Under the pieces are notes generated by a model that searched no databases, was not told where the DNA came from, and saw only the letters and a program-made list of their open reading frames with translations. From Gigantopelta aegis (lineage: Eukaryota > Mollusca > Gastropoda > Neomphalida > Peltospiridae), in the NCBI RefSeq assembly GCF_016097555.1, contig NC_054713.1:39441096-39505095 (forward strand): 64,000 nucleotides of DNA, in the 5' to 3' direction. Shown here piece by piece: positions 41,127 to 52,231 of the stretch. Positions within the stretch are counted from its first letter, which is position 1, and each line of letters starts with the position of its first letter. Made by a program: the position numbers and the translations under genes.

Positions 41127-41777
41127 GTGTTTGATAGGAAGGCTAGGAGTCAGGAATTTAAACCAGGGGATAAAGTGCTGTTGTACCTTCCCATTAAACG
41201 GGGTTCATTACGGAACCGGTATTTCGGGCCATATGTTGTGCACAAACGGGATAATGAGACAGGGTATGTGATAAACACTCCTGATAGGGTTAAGAAAAGT
41301 AGGTATTGTCACATCAATTTGCTAAAAGGTTATTTTGAAAGACTGCCGATAGTTCCAGTGTTACCTGTCCAAATTGAGAGTCACTCAATTTCCTGTGATG
41401 ACGTCAAGACTGCAGAGATCAAATTAACTAACAGCCAGATTCTAGCAGACTTGAGTTCTTATTTACAGCACCTTGACAGCCCCCAGCGAGCAAAGCTGAC
41501 TACGTTGATACAAGACAATGTTTCCATTTGTCAGGACTTTCCAACGGTTACCAATACCTTAATCCAGAATGTACGCTTGGAACCCAACGCTACACCGATT
41601 CGACAGCATGCCTATCGGATAAACCCTATAAAACGTGCGGCACTAAAAAAGGAGATAGATTACATGTTGGAACACGACATTCTGGAACCATCAAACAGTC
41701 AGTGGGCATCACCTGTTATACTAATTCAAAAGGGAGATAACAGTTTCCGGGTGTGTGTGCTGACCTATATCGCGTGA
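41127..41777 (+). CDS. pol, middle part: integrase C-terminus and start of reverse transcriptase
   Basis: The beginning (KARSQEFKPGDKVLLYLPIK, then RYFGPYVV) is the integrase C-terminal GPY/F-type module and belongs to the frame before it. After a linker come RINPIKRAALKKEIDYMLEH and SQWASPVILIQKGDNSFRVC, the N-terminal fingers of reverse transcriptase. The frame stops at 41777. The true continuation is in the next frame, the change falling in the gtgtgtgt run at about 41749-41757, which looks like a two-base slip. No real start codon is needed, since the piece is part of a polyprotein. Confidence 0.88.
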   Translation: MFDRKARSQEFKPGDKVLLYLPIKRGSLRNRYFGPYVVHKRDNETGYVINTPDRVKKSRYCHINLLKGYFERLPIVPVLPVQIESHSISCDDVKTAEIKLTNSQILADLSSYLQHLDSPQRAKLTTLIQDNVSICQDFPTVTNTLIQNVRLEPNATPIRQHAYRINPIKRAALKKEIDYMLEHDILEPSNSQWASPVILIQKGDNSFRVCVLTYIA

Positions 41778-42847
41778 ATCAACTCATCAAGGCAGATGCC
41801 TACCCTCTACCCCGCCTTGACGATTGCATCGACAGAGTTGGACACGCTCAATACATCACCAAATTGGACCTATTGAAGGGTTTTTATGCCATTCCGTTAA
41901 CGGAGAAAGCTAAGGACATTCTGGCGATCACCACACCTGACGGCCTATTCCAATTTCGAGTGATGCCGTTTAGTTTGAAGACTGCCCCTCCTGCCTTTCA
42001 AAGGATGATGAACCATGTGTTATCAGACTTAGAAAACGTCAGTGTGTATCTGGACGATGTGGTGTTAGCCACCGACACTTGGGATGAACATTTAACCGCT
42101 TTACAACACATATTCAGTCGCCTACAGAAAGCTAACTTGACTGTGAACCTGGGCAAATGTGAGTTTGTGAAAGCTTCAGTGACCTACTTAGGTCATACTG
42201 TCGGACATGATTGCGTCGCGCCACTGCAGTCCAAGACACTAAGCATCAGCCAGTATCCTGCACCGACCAACCGTCGTGAAGTTCGCCGGTTTCTTGGTAT
42301 GGCCGGTTATTATCGTCGTTTCTGTGCTAAATTTGCGACTGTAGCTGCCCCCATCACATCAGTGTTAAAGAAGGAAACGAAGTTCCAGTGGTCAGATGAA
42401 TGCGAGAAGTCATTCAACCGTCTTAAGCAGATGCTCCCCTCGTCTCCCGTGATGGCAGCACCAGACTACCGACTGCCTTTCAAGCTGGCTGTGGATGCCA
42501 GTGACGTGGGAGCTGGAGCTGTGCTGTTCCAGGAAGACGACAAAGGACTGGACCATCCTGTAAGTTTCTTCTCCAAAAAGTTTGACAAACACCAGGTGAA
42601 CTATTCCACTATAGAGAAGGAAGCTTTGGCCATGGTACAAACTCTGAAGCATTTTCAGATTTACGTGAAATCGGCATTGCATCAAGTGGTTGTCTTTACT
42701 GATCATAATCCGCTTACTTTCATTCACAGAATGAAAGCCACCAACCAGAGAGTTTTGAGATGGAGTCTTCTTCTGGGATTCCCAATTACCATTGAACATA
42801 TCAAGGGCACATCCAATGTACTCGCTGATGCCCTGTCCCGAAGTTGA
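41753..42847 (+). CDS. pol, last part: reverse transcriptase and RNase H
   Basis: A 364-codon frame. Reverse transcriptase: CADLYRVNQLIKADAYPLPR, KLDLLKGFYAIPL (first catalytic Asp), FRVMPFSLKTAPPAFQRMM, SVYLDDVVLA (YxDD active site), LGHTVGHDCV and VRRFLGMAGYYRRF. RNase H: KLAVDASDVGAGAVLFQ, STIEKEALAMVQ, VVFTDHNPLTF, ending GTSNVLADALSRS, the typical end of gypsy RNase H. It stops at 42845-42847 with no integrase after it. It copies the element's RNA into DNA in the particle. All catalytic residues that I can see are present. Confidence 0.95.
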   Translation: MCADLYRVNQLIKADAYPLPRLDDCIDRVGHAQYITKLDLLKGFYAIPLTEKAKDILAITTPDGLFQFRVMPFSLKTAPPAFQRMMNHVLSDLENVSVYLDDVVLATDTWDEHLTALQHIFSRLQKANLTVNLGKCEFVKASVTYLGHTVGHDCVAPLQSKTLSISQYPAPTNRREVRRFLGMAGYYRRFCAKFATVAAPITSVLKKETKFQWSDECEKSFNRLKQMLPSSPVMAAPDYRLPFKLAVDASDVGAGAVLFQEDDKGLDHPVSFFSKKFDKHQVNYSTIEKEALAMVQTLKHFQIYVKSALHQVVVFTDHNPLTFIHRMKATNQRVLRWSLLLGFPITIEHIKGTSNVLADALSRS

Positions 42848-43067
42848 AGGTTGTGATAATGTGTTGGCGTTCTTGATTTCTGTTTTTGTTTTTATATATA
42901 CTATTGTATACCAGGGACTCAGAGACTCAGTGTGATTACTGGTAGTCACCTTATTACTATGTGTTATAATGCCCGAATGCGTCGGTTAACGCACTCTTGT
43001 TTTGTTTAAATGTAGTATAATTCCCTATTCCTAGAGTAGAGGAAATATCCTTTTTGAGGTGGAGGTG
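42848..43067 (+). other. 3' untranslated part of the retrotransposon with polypurine tract
   Basis: Non-coding leader to the 3' LTR, ending with the purine-rich tgaggtggaggtg immediately before TGTGACGG. This is the expected plus-strand primer. Confidence 0.7.
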
Positions 43068-44026
43068 TGTGACGGAACATGCTCTTATCTTTTTCGCCTG
43101 TGGCGATGTTAATTGTTTTAGAAGGCCGTGTGCAGCTTGGCTACGTAATACCCCCGCGCGACGGTGGTAGAGCTGCGCCCTAATACACACCCAGACCAGT
43201 TGTGGAGGCCATGTGGCCAGTAGTTACGTAATAACTCCGGTAGTGCGGTTTATGACCGGGGTATTGCTGGCGAACTGGCGACAGTAAGTCTGGCCATCTA
43301 AGAAAATATACCGACTCTGGGAGTTGTGGAAATAACACATGATAGGTGAGGTACCGCGTTGTGCCCCCAGGCGATATTCGCTGTCTCTGAGATTTTTAAA
43401 TAAATAGATAGGATTTTAGATATATCGGGGAGAAACATTGGAAGGCTCCCGGGGAACGTAGTCCGTTTGGACTGGTAAATATATATTTTCTGCTCTGTTG
43501 TATAACCTTGATGTGATTGATGTGACTTTAAATATTTTAATACTGTATTATACCAATATTATTTAGACAGTGTCTCCGGTAATCTGACGAAGTAAATTGT
43601 AGGCTTCACTGTTCTAAAATTATTAAAGCTTAACCAGTCATCCTAGAGGACCTAGGTAAACTGTTGGTTATTGTCTTTATTGTGATAGGTACCAGTATTA
43701 ATTCTGTATTACAAGGTTACTGAATGAGTAGTTAGGGTTAATTAAAAATTAACCAGTTAGGAATAGAGTTGTAATTCCTTTATTAATTAAGTTCCCCTGG
43801 CAGCGTTTCTCAATTATCACACGTGTGGGTGTTGTATCACGGTGAAGTGATTAGAATATTGTGTAAACTAGACACCTAGTGATTAACTAATTAAGTGTTT
43901 AGTTCTGGGTTGTTATTATTTGTTGTTGTTAATTAACTACCGCGGCAAGTACATTTGTCAGCATAGTGTTAATACAGATACCAAAGTGTATTGTGTTTTG
44001 TTGAGTTTTCTAGTGAACTAAACGTG

Positions 44027-44121
<95 letters not shown>

Positions 44122-44271
44122 CATAAGATCTTATCTCTGATTACACCTAGAGCCGATCCACTCGGGTATTAGACTGCCTGGTACAGAGAGATCTAATACA
44201 TATACAGTTAGAAGAGATATTTGGATAATCGTGTTTTATCCAGTTACGGGTATTATAGGATCCCCGTGACA
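43068..44271 (+). repeat. 3' LTR
   Basis: tgtgacggaacatgctctta to ccccgtgaca. It holds a longer (ta)n tract (about 44028-44117) than the 5' LTR. Confidence 0.93.
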
Positions 44272-44344
44272 GTGTCTCATACTGAGATTTATTAATTATC
44301 GTGTGTCATACTGGTTATACTTCCCTGAATATCACGAATACTAG

Positions 44345-44366
44345 TACGCACACAAACACACACACT

Positions 44367-44427
<61 letters not shown>

Positions 44428-44435
44428 CACGCGCG
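44345..44435. repeat. (ca)n microsatellite
   Basis: cacacaca run ending in cgcgcg. Confidence 0.93.
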
Positions 44436-44470
44436 TATATATACACATTTATATATTAATATTATATATT

Positions 44471-44590
44471 AAAAGAATCTATTACCGTTGTGAGATATAG
44501 ATAAGGCAATTCTAACCCGAGGGACAAAATGTTTTGTCCCGAAGGTTGGAATTGCCGTATCTATACCTCACAATGGTGATAGATTCTTTT
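44471..44590. mobile_element. Short hairpin (MITE-like) element
   Basis: Near-perfect 120-base palindrome from aaaagaatct to agattctttt, centred on gacaaaatgttttgtc. Its sequence is shared with 52084-52231. Confidence 0.85.
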
Positions 44591-44794
44591 TCTTGCCCAT
44601 TTAATTACGGTAACAAAACTAAGTTTGTAAGCTACGGTTTGTTTATTGTAGAACGATTCATAAACATTTCACCTACAAACTCATTTAATCATACGCGGAA
44701 AAATATAGTCCACATTATGCAATAAATATAAAGTTGAAAATATTAATTAGTTTAAATATTTTTAAAACAATGATACAACGTTAAATGGTAAACC
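44591..44794. other. No feature seen
   Basis: AT-rich unique sequence. Confidence 0.5.
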
Positions 44795-45158
44795 GGGGTG
44801 CTAGACAGATTTTTCTAATAAAGGGGTGCTAGACAGATTTATCTAGTAAAGGGGTGCTAGACAGACTTATCTAGTAAAGGGGTGCTAGACAGACTTATCT
44901 AGTAAAGGGGTGCTAGACAGACTTATCTAATAAAGGGGTGCTAGACAGACTTATCTAGTAAAGGGGTGCTAGACAGATTTATCTAGTAAAGGGGTGCTAG
45001 ACAGATTTATCTAGTAAAGGGGTGCTAGACAGATTTATCTAGTAATGGGGTGCTAGACAGATTTATCTAGTAAAGGGGTGCTAGACAGATTTATCTAATA
45101 AAGGGGTGCTAGACAGATTTATCTAGTAAAGGGGTGCTAGACAGATTTTTCTAGCACC
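44795..45158 (+). repeat. 28-bp minisatellite, 13 units
   Basis: Unit ggggtgctagacagattt + atctagtaaa, starting every 28 bases from 44795 to 45131. Variants are a/t and g/a at a few fixed positions. The last unit ends ctagcacc, complementary to ggtgctag. Confidence 0.95.
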
Positions 45159-45474
45159 GTGCAAAAGCTGGCTAATTCAGTCCAGTGGGCAAGAATTATA
45201 TACAGAACCAAAATTTCATGAACTGACACAGGGGTCCAATTAAAATAAATATATAGATTTGATTTCAAACGTTTAATACTTATCGTTATGAAGAAACTGT
45301 TTTTCATTGTAATAAATAATACTTACCGCCAAAAACTCTTCGTGCTGGAAAGAAAGATAAAACAGGTAATTGTTAAAATTGATTATACATGTATTAGCCG
45401 TACGTCATTACAATTCAAAATATCAGGGCCCCGGTTTACAAGCGATCGTAGCACTAAGATCACTTTAAATTAGT

Positions 45475-45940
45475 TTTAGGAATCGATTGGAATTCCATCA
45501 TCGATCATCGGTTATAATCGGTTAGCCCCAACCGATCAACTTTCAATTACACAATCGGTTAGAATTATATGAACATAAGAAGGATTTGAATAATAAGGGT
45601 CTTGTACCTATTGCCGTATTCACAGGGCGATCTTAGCCCTAAGATCAACTTAAATGCATACGGTAGCTATGCGCCTAAGGTAATCTTAGGGCTAAGATCG
45701 CTTCGTGGAACGGGGCCCTGGACCCTACAAATGGTTTATTTTACCTTTAATAACTATTTAATATATCTTTTTATTTATGTAGACATGAAAATAAACACTA
45801 ACCCCAAAATACTTAAATCAATTCTAGAATCTAAATTGGGGGTACAATTACAGTTAATATTATGGATTTTTATAACCGATCATCTCATTGGTAGAGCCAA
45901 GTCGATCAATTTTCGATTATAATCGGTCTTTGGAACATCA
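45475..45940. repeat. Dispersed repeat (shared with 59668-60055) carrying a nested MITE
   Basis: cgatcatcggttataatcgg, ccaaccgatcaactttcaat and cacaatcggttag at the left, and ataaccgatcatctcattgg, gatcaattttcgattataat at the right, match 59668-60055. A palindromic block (about 45626-45705, gcgatcttagccctaagatc ... cttagggctaagatcgct) interrupts the family and is absent from the other copy. Confidence 0.75.
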
Positions 45941-45988
45941 CTACTTTAAAGGCATAGGTACCATAGTTACTTAAGTTGATCTATTAGA

Positions 45989-46366
45989 AAGAAAGAAAGA
46001 AATGTTTTATTTAACGACGCACTCAACACATTTTATTTACGGTTATATGGCGTCAGACATATGGTTAAGGATCATACATATTTTGAGAGGAAACCCGCTG
46101 TCGCCACTACGTGGGCTACTCTTTCCAATTAGCAGCAAGGGATCTTTTATTTGCGCTTCCCACAGGCAGGATAACACAAACCATGGCAGTTATGGATCAC
46201 TGGTCGGTGCAAGTGATTTACACATACCCATTGAGCCTTGCGGAGCACTCACTCAGGGTTTGGAGTCGGTATCTGGATTAAAAATCCCATGCCTCGAATG
46301 GGATCCGAACCCAGTACCTACCAGCCTGTAGACCGATGGCCTAACCACGATGCCACCGAGGCCGGT
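45989..46366 (-). mobile_element. SINE, H2/TB, full length with target-site duplication
   Basis: Complete reverse copy (aatgttttatttaacgacgc to ccaccgaggccggt). ttgatctattaga is present on both sides (45976-45988 and 46367-46379). Confidence 0.94.
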
Positions 46367-46517
46367 TTGATCTATTAGAGTGAAATGTGCCACTAGACAA
46401 TTTTAATTTATTACACACCAATCGGTATGAACATCTTGACTTATTTATGATCTCCAAACGGCAATAACACACATATACTTTGTGCACATACGATTAGTTG
46501 CTTCTAGGTGCTGACCT

Positions 46518-46634
46518 GGGGCCTAATTCACAAACTCTCGCAACTTTGCGATCTCGCATTGCAATGCTAAAGGACTTGTAAAGAGGATGCTTTTTGTCTA
46601 GCAGAGCCTAAGATACCTTTGTGAATAAGGCCCC
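46518..46634. mobile_element. MITE-like element with 17-bp terminal inverted repeats
   Basis: Begins ggggcctaattcacaaa and ends tttgtgaataaggcccc, 117 bp, non-coding. Confidence 0.75.
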
Positions 46635-46797
46635 TGGCCGCCACAGCCATATATGGTTCAATAAAATAAGCACGATTGAAACTGATTGTCACATGACGTA
46701 TACTTTAATCTTGAACGGGCTGTTCTGTTACACATAAATTGTCCGCAAGCACAAGTTTTTTGGGATATGTAAGAAATAGAATACTACATTCGAGTCC

Positions 46798-46899
46798 GTT
46801 AGATACCATTTATCTTACAACTGTTTGTTTGAAACCGTACCCAACTAGCTTTCACACGTTAGATTTGTTTCGAAACAGGTAAGATAAATGGTATCTAAC
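46798..46899. repeat. Perfect 21-bp inverted repeat with 60-nt loop
   Basis: gttagataccatttatctta(c) at 46798-46818 is exactly complementary to 46879-46899. Confidence 0.85.
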
Positions 46900-46957
46900 A
46901 GCAACTTATGTAATATTCTTTATATGTCCTACAACAAATTATCAAGAGACTTGAATT

Positions 46958-47597
46958 CTAATATGTATCACCTGGTCCACCTCCAGTCATGCCGCCAGCT
47001 CCAGGTCCACCTCCACCCATGCTGCCAGTTCCACCTTCACCTCCACCCATGTCGCCACCTCCACCTCCACCCATGCTGCCAGTTCCACCTCCACCCATGT
47101 CACCACCTCCACCTCCACCTCCACCCATGCTACCAGTTCCACCTTCACCTCCACCCAATTCGCCACCTCCACCTCCACTTACACCCATGCTGCCAGTTCC
47201 ACCTCCACCTCCACCCATGTCGCCACCTCCACCTCCACCTACACCCATGCTGCCAGTTCCACCTCCACCTCCACCCATGTCGCCACCTCCACCTCCACCC
47301 ATGCTGCCAGTTCCACCTCCACCCACCTCCACTTCCACCCATGCTGCCAGTTCCACCTCCACCTCCACTTACACCCATGCTGCCAGTTCCACCTCCACCC
47401 ATGTCGCCACCTCCACCTCCACCCATACTACCAGTTCCAGGTCCACCTCCACCTCCACCTCCACTCATGCCGCTACCTCCACTTCCTCCCCTGCCGCCAC
47501 CTCCACCTCCACTCATGCCGCTACCTCCACTTCCTCCCCTGCCGCCACCTCCACCTCCACTCATGGGTGGTCCTGGAATAAATTTTCTTGGACACAT
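46958..47597 (-). CDS. Glycine-rich repeat open frame in an 18-bp-type minisatellite (alternative: Pro-rich on plus)
   Basis: DNA at about 46975-47570 is built of ccacctccacc-type units interleaved with catgctgccagtt, lengths mostly in multiples of three. On the minus strand an ATG at 47597 gives MCPRKFIPGPPMSGGGG, then TGSMG / DMGGGG repeats. A one-base frame change near 47330 leads into a second frame with the same repeats that ends GGMTGGGPGDTY and a stop at 46958. The plus strand is also open (Pro-rich, MLPVPP / MSPPPP). The short non-repeat ends favour minus slightly. No signal peptide is visible. It may be a structural or RNA-binding Gly-rich protein exon, or just a coding-like minisatellite. 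Confidence 0.35.
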
Positions 47598-47626
47598 AAA
47601 TTATTATGAATAGCCTATATTGCATT

Positions 47627-48140
<514 letters not shown>

Positions 48141-48388
48141 ACCGGTCTCGGTGGCGCAGTGGTTAAGCCATCGGACTACAGGCTGGTAGATATAGGGTTC
48201 GCTGCCCGGTACCGGCTCCAACCCACAGTGAGTTCTTAAAGGCTCAGTGGGTAGGTGTAAGGCCACTACATCCTCTTCTCTTTCACTAATCACTAACAAA
48301 CTAACAACTAACCCACTGGCCTGGACAGACAGCCCAAATTGCCGAGGTGTGTGCCTAGAACAGCGTGCTTGAACCGTAATTGGATATA
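48141..48388 (+). mobile_element. SINE, second family (H2-type head), interrupted
   Basis: ccggtctcggtggcgcagtg, gtagatatagggttcgctgc, cggctccaacccacagtgag, and a 3' part gaacagcgtgcttgaacc. The next SINE is inserted in its last bases; it resumes at about 48776. Confidence 0.8.
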
Positions 48389-48763
48389 ACCGGCCTCGGT
48401 GGCGTCGTGGTAGGCCATCAGTCTACAGGCTGGTAGGTACTGGGTTCGGATCCCAGTCGAGGCATGAGATTTTTAATCCAGATACCGACTCCAAACCCTG
48501 AGTGAGTGCTCCGCAAGGCTCAGTGGGTAGGTGTAAACCACTTGCACCGACCAGTGATCCATAACTGGTTCAACAAAGGCCATGGTTTGTGCTATCCTGC
48601 CTGTGGGAAGCGCAAATAAAAGATCCCTTGCTGCTAATCGGAAAGAATGGCCCATGTAGTGGCGACAGTGGGTTTCCTCTCAAAATCTGTATGGTCCTTA
48701 ACCATATGTCTGACGCCATATAAAATGTGTTGAGTGCGTCGTTAAATAAAACATTTCTTTCTT
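48389..48763 (+). mobile_element. SINE, H2/TB, full length, nested, with target-site duplication
   Basis: accggcctcggtggcgtcgt through agatcccttgctgctaatcg to gttaaataaaacatttcttt. taattggatata lies on both sides (48377-48388, 48764-48775), showing insertion into the older SINE. The best reference copy in the window for this type. Confidence 0.95.
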
Positions 48764-48933
48764 TAATTGGATATAAGCACGAAACTAAGTTGAAATGAAA
48801 TCTGACATGAATCCCACGTTTAGCTACCGATGTAAAAAAAACAAGCAAGCAAACAAAACCGCACGATACAAACAGGATGCATTGCACTTCACTTGGGTGT
48901 GGGGGTGGGAGTGGGGGTGGGGGTGAAGAAGAA

Positions 48934-49172
48934 GAAGGAAATGTCTTATTTAACGACGCACTCAACACATTTTATTTACTATTATATGGCGTCGGACATA
49001 TGGTTAAGGACCACATAGATATTGAGAGGAAACCCGCTGTCGCCACTTCATGGGCTACTCTTTTCGATTAGCAGCAAGGGATCTTGTATATGCACCATCC
49101 AACAGACAGAATAACACATACCACGGCATTTGCTATACCAGTCGTGGTGACTGGCTGGAACGAGAATAGCCC
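48934..49172 (-). mobile_element. SINE, TB tail and core, head missing
   Basis: aaggaaatgtcttatttaac, gcagcaagggatcttgtata, tataccagtcgtggtgactg. It stops before the tRNA-like head. Confidence 0.88.
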
Positions 49173-49995
49173 AGGTTGGGATCGTCATTGGCTCTTTTAG
49201 GTGTTAAGGGCGCACAGAGCGAACGTAAAACAAGGTTGTCTTATGGTGGACACTGGGGAGGTGTGTGTTCTGGGGACCTCCCATTCTCTAGCGTAGGGTT
49301 GTTTAGGTGGATGGTTCCCTCCCATTCTCTCCCCCCCCCCCCCCCCTCCCGTTCGGTTGGTCACAATGTGATTGGCATCTCTCATAGTTAATTAACTAGC
49401 TGATCTTTCCTGTGAGGTCGAGGTCAACCATCGTAATCCGAACCTTCTAGGGCATAAAATGTAAATATAGATAAGCTAAAAAATGTTTAAAAAATAGCTT
49501 CTTTTTGGAATTACCCGTTCAAAATTATGCGCCCTAATAAATATTAAATTTTATATAATAATTATTAGTCTAAAAAAAAAAAAATGGCGCTTCTAAAAGA
49601 ACACCTTCCCTTTTAGTTTAACTTAGTCGAAGTCTCTGGAACCGCCTGTCAAGGGTTTTAACAACGCAAAATTAAAAGATTAATACAATAAAATTAATTT
49701 GGTGTGTGTGAAATGTGTTTGCTACTTTTAACAATTAGAATTATAGTTAAAATTCACGCGGATTTCCAGTGATGTGTAATTCTCCACATGTACCATTATT
49801 TAAAATTTAATAAAATATGCTTCCCCTTCTCCTCTAAAAAAAACAACAAAACCCCTACCGTACATAGACCTTTATCACAGCTCTATTTTCCCCTTATCGG
49901 TTCATTAAAAAAAGACGGTCGTACAACTACTAATCAATGCTACATGTCTATCAACAAATTATTATTTATTTATTTATCTCATTTTATTTATTTAT
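49173..49995. other. No gene recognised; poly-C at 49330-49346
   Basis: Mixed then AT-rich sequence, poly-A near 49574-49585. No supported exon. Confidence 0.5.
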
Positions 49996-50120
49996 TTATT
50001 TTATTTTATTTTCACTATCATTTATATAAGAAAACAACTTCACTTAACATACTATCTGATATTTACGGAGTTTTAAAACACATATTTATCTTATTATATC
50101 TATATCTATATCTATATCTA

Positions 50121-50168
<48 letters not shown>

Positions 50169-50500
50169 TGGTGTGTGTGTGTGTGTGTGTGTATGTGCGC
50201 CATTGTGTATGTATGTATGTATTGATGTATGCATATATGTATGTCTGTATGTGTTTATTTTATTATACTTCTTTCTTTCTTTTATTTACTTTTCACTATC
50301 ACTTATATCAATCACATAAAATATCTGGTATTTAAGAAGGTTAAAATTACTTTTTTTTGTTTACATATATTTTTTATTATTCAATTTATTTTGTTTAATT
50401 CATTCTTTCTTTATTTACACTTCACCATCATTTATATTAGTCATATACAACTACATATACAATATCTCGTATTCACGAAGTTTTAGAAATATTTCTTTAT
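49996..50500 (+). repeat. Three diverged ~140-bp repeats separated by microsatellites
   Basis: The order ttatttacttttcactatca, atatctggtatttaagaagg recurs near 50005-50090, 50275-50350 and 50405-50495. Between the first two lie (tatc)n, (tg)n and (tatg)n at about 50095-50260. Confidence 0.65.
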
Positions 50501-51169
50501 TTATTAGACCCTATTTCTTCTTTTTTATTCACCGTTTTAATTATTTTTGCATAAGTTCAGGCTTGGCCTGTTTACTTTGTTGATCGTCCGTCGTCCGAGG
50601 CATTACTTAATATGTTTGCTTCCAACATTCAAACGAAGTACCTTATAACTGCGCATAATAAACCCTCATGAGTTTATAATAAAGAAACCATCCTGAGTTT
50701 GCAGCCATATTATCAAGCTGTCGGCTAGTATAATATGTTATAAATAAAACTTACATGTTTCTTGGACTAAATAATCTTGCTTCGGATATAAATAGCTGCA
50801 TATGCAATACAATTACATTTCTTACCATTTTCAGGTCAGTAGCAACCGAGAAGCCGGACTGTAGCCCCACTTTTATAAACCCGGTTTAAAATATGGCTTT
50901 TGCCCCCCCCCCCCCCCCCACCAAATAGACTGTGTCTCTCCACTACAGATTGTGCCCCCTTCTCCCCCAACTCTAGATATCGTTCCTACAGGCCTGATTC
51001 TGATATTTTATAGTACCTAGCTCAAATTTCATACGTATCATTTCATTTTATTACAAATAGGCCTACCGAACAAAATTTAAAATAACTGGATGAAAAGAAA
51101 TTCCGACAAGAATCCTGAATGTATTTATCCGTATAATGCTTTATAAATATTAAAATCATGTTAAATACG
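50501..51169. other. No gene recognised; poly-C near 50905-50920
   Basis: AT-rich unique sequence. Confidence 0.5.
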
Positions 51170-51735
51170 CACACGCGCGCACACACAATATGATTAAAAT
51201 TAGCTCTACTGGGTTTACCAGTAGATCTAACAGCATTGCGTGGACTCCCATGTCCAGGTGACATTTCATCTATAAATAACAATTTAAATATCGACCAATT
51301 ACACTTCGCCTTTTATAGCGTTATTCTGGAACATACAAATTCCAAAAATATCGGGCGAGACTATTTATGCAATAGGCGAACTTGTTGGTCTATTTCAACA
51401 GTGAAAAAACAGGGGGAAAAGTGCAGTAATAAACTCTGGATTATATACTAGTATAAACAGATTTATGGCTATACCATCATGGTTTTTTTTTTCGTCAAAT
51501 AAAAGTTTATATTGCAATTAGTTTCCGGCATACTTCGTAATTCACCCGAATCATTTCGTATACCCTCGGCATAATCCCGAATGTTTTCAAATTCTTTTCA
51601 AATCACTGGCACGATTTTGCAAGTAAGGTTTTGATTGGTCGAATAAAAGGTCGACTGGACATGAGCTCCAACGGGCTGCTGTTAGATCCACATGTAATAG
51701 TGGAGCTAATTTTAATTAGATTGGAGCACACATTA
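51170..51735. repeat. Imperfect inverted repeat (~110-bp arms)
   Basis: 51170-51310 in reverse and 51625-51735 forward share attggtcga, ctggacatg, tgctgttagatc and gagctaattttaat in the same order. Possibly an old foldback element. Confidence 0.6.
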
Positions 51736-52083
51736 ATATTATTTCAGCCCATATCCGATATTTATTGGATCCGAACCGATGGTTTCTTGGGGAACAAAAT
51801 ATTTCTTATTTCGTGATAAGCAATAATTCACAAATGTCTCCAATAAGTCTTTGTTGGATATCGACGGAATTTTCGGGTTCCCTACTGATAGGATAATTAA
51901 TCATGGAGATATTCACATTCCTATTGCGTGGCCTCCCATTGTCTTTGCCCCCCCCCCCCCCCCCAACATGTACACGGGGCTATTTTAGCGAGATCTCGAG
52001 CGAGTTCACGGTTAGTTTCCACGAGTTGCTCCGCGACACGGACGTGCGCAGTGGAATGTGAAAGAGGTCTATTATAGAATAAC
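51736..52083. other. No gene recognised; poly-C at 51947-51964
   Basis: Unique sequence with no supported feature. Confidence 0.5.
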
Positions 52084-52231
52084 AGAATCTATCACCGTTG
52101 TGAGGTATAGATAAGGCTATTCCAACCCGAAGGACAAAATGTAAACCTCGGCCCTCACAAAAAAAAAAAAAAAAAAATTGTCCTTCGAGTTGGAATTGCC
52201 TTATCTATACCTCACTACGGTAATATATTCT
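52084..52231. mobile_element. Short hairpin (MITE-like) element, second copy
   Basis: agaatctatcaccgttgtga ... gaaggacaaaatg, a poly-A loop, then tgtccttcgagttggaattg ... cggtaatatattct. Same family as 44471-44590, with an expanded loop. Confidence 0.82.

Larger units (their letters stand above)
36778..44271 (+). mobile_element. LTR retrotransposon, Ty3/gypsy group with integrase before reverse transcriptase (Gmr1-like order)
   Basis: A complete LTR-to-LTR element of 7.5 kb. Two ~1.2-kb LTRs (36778-37993, 43068-44271) start TGTGACGG and end CA. The 5-bp duplication GTGTC flanks it at 36773-36777 and 44272-44276. Inside are a primer-binding site, gag with a Glu-Arg tract and zinc knuckle, protease, integrase, then reverse transcriptase and RNase H, and a purine-rich stretch before the 3' LTR. 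The usual gypsy order has integrase last; integrase-first order is the hallmark of the Gmr1 clade. The LTRs are very similar, so insertion is fairly recent. It is not autonomous as read: gag has a stop and a deletion, and pol has two frameshifts. Confidence 0.92.

Noticed and set aside
44795..45158. CRISPR-like regular repeats
   Set aside because: The 28-bp units are contiguous with no unique spacers, in an animal genome; a minisatellite.
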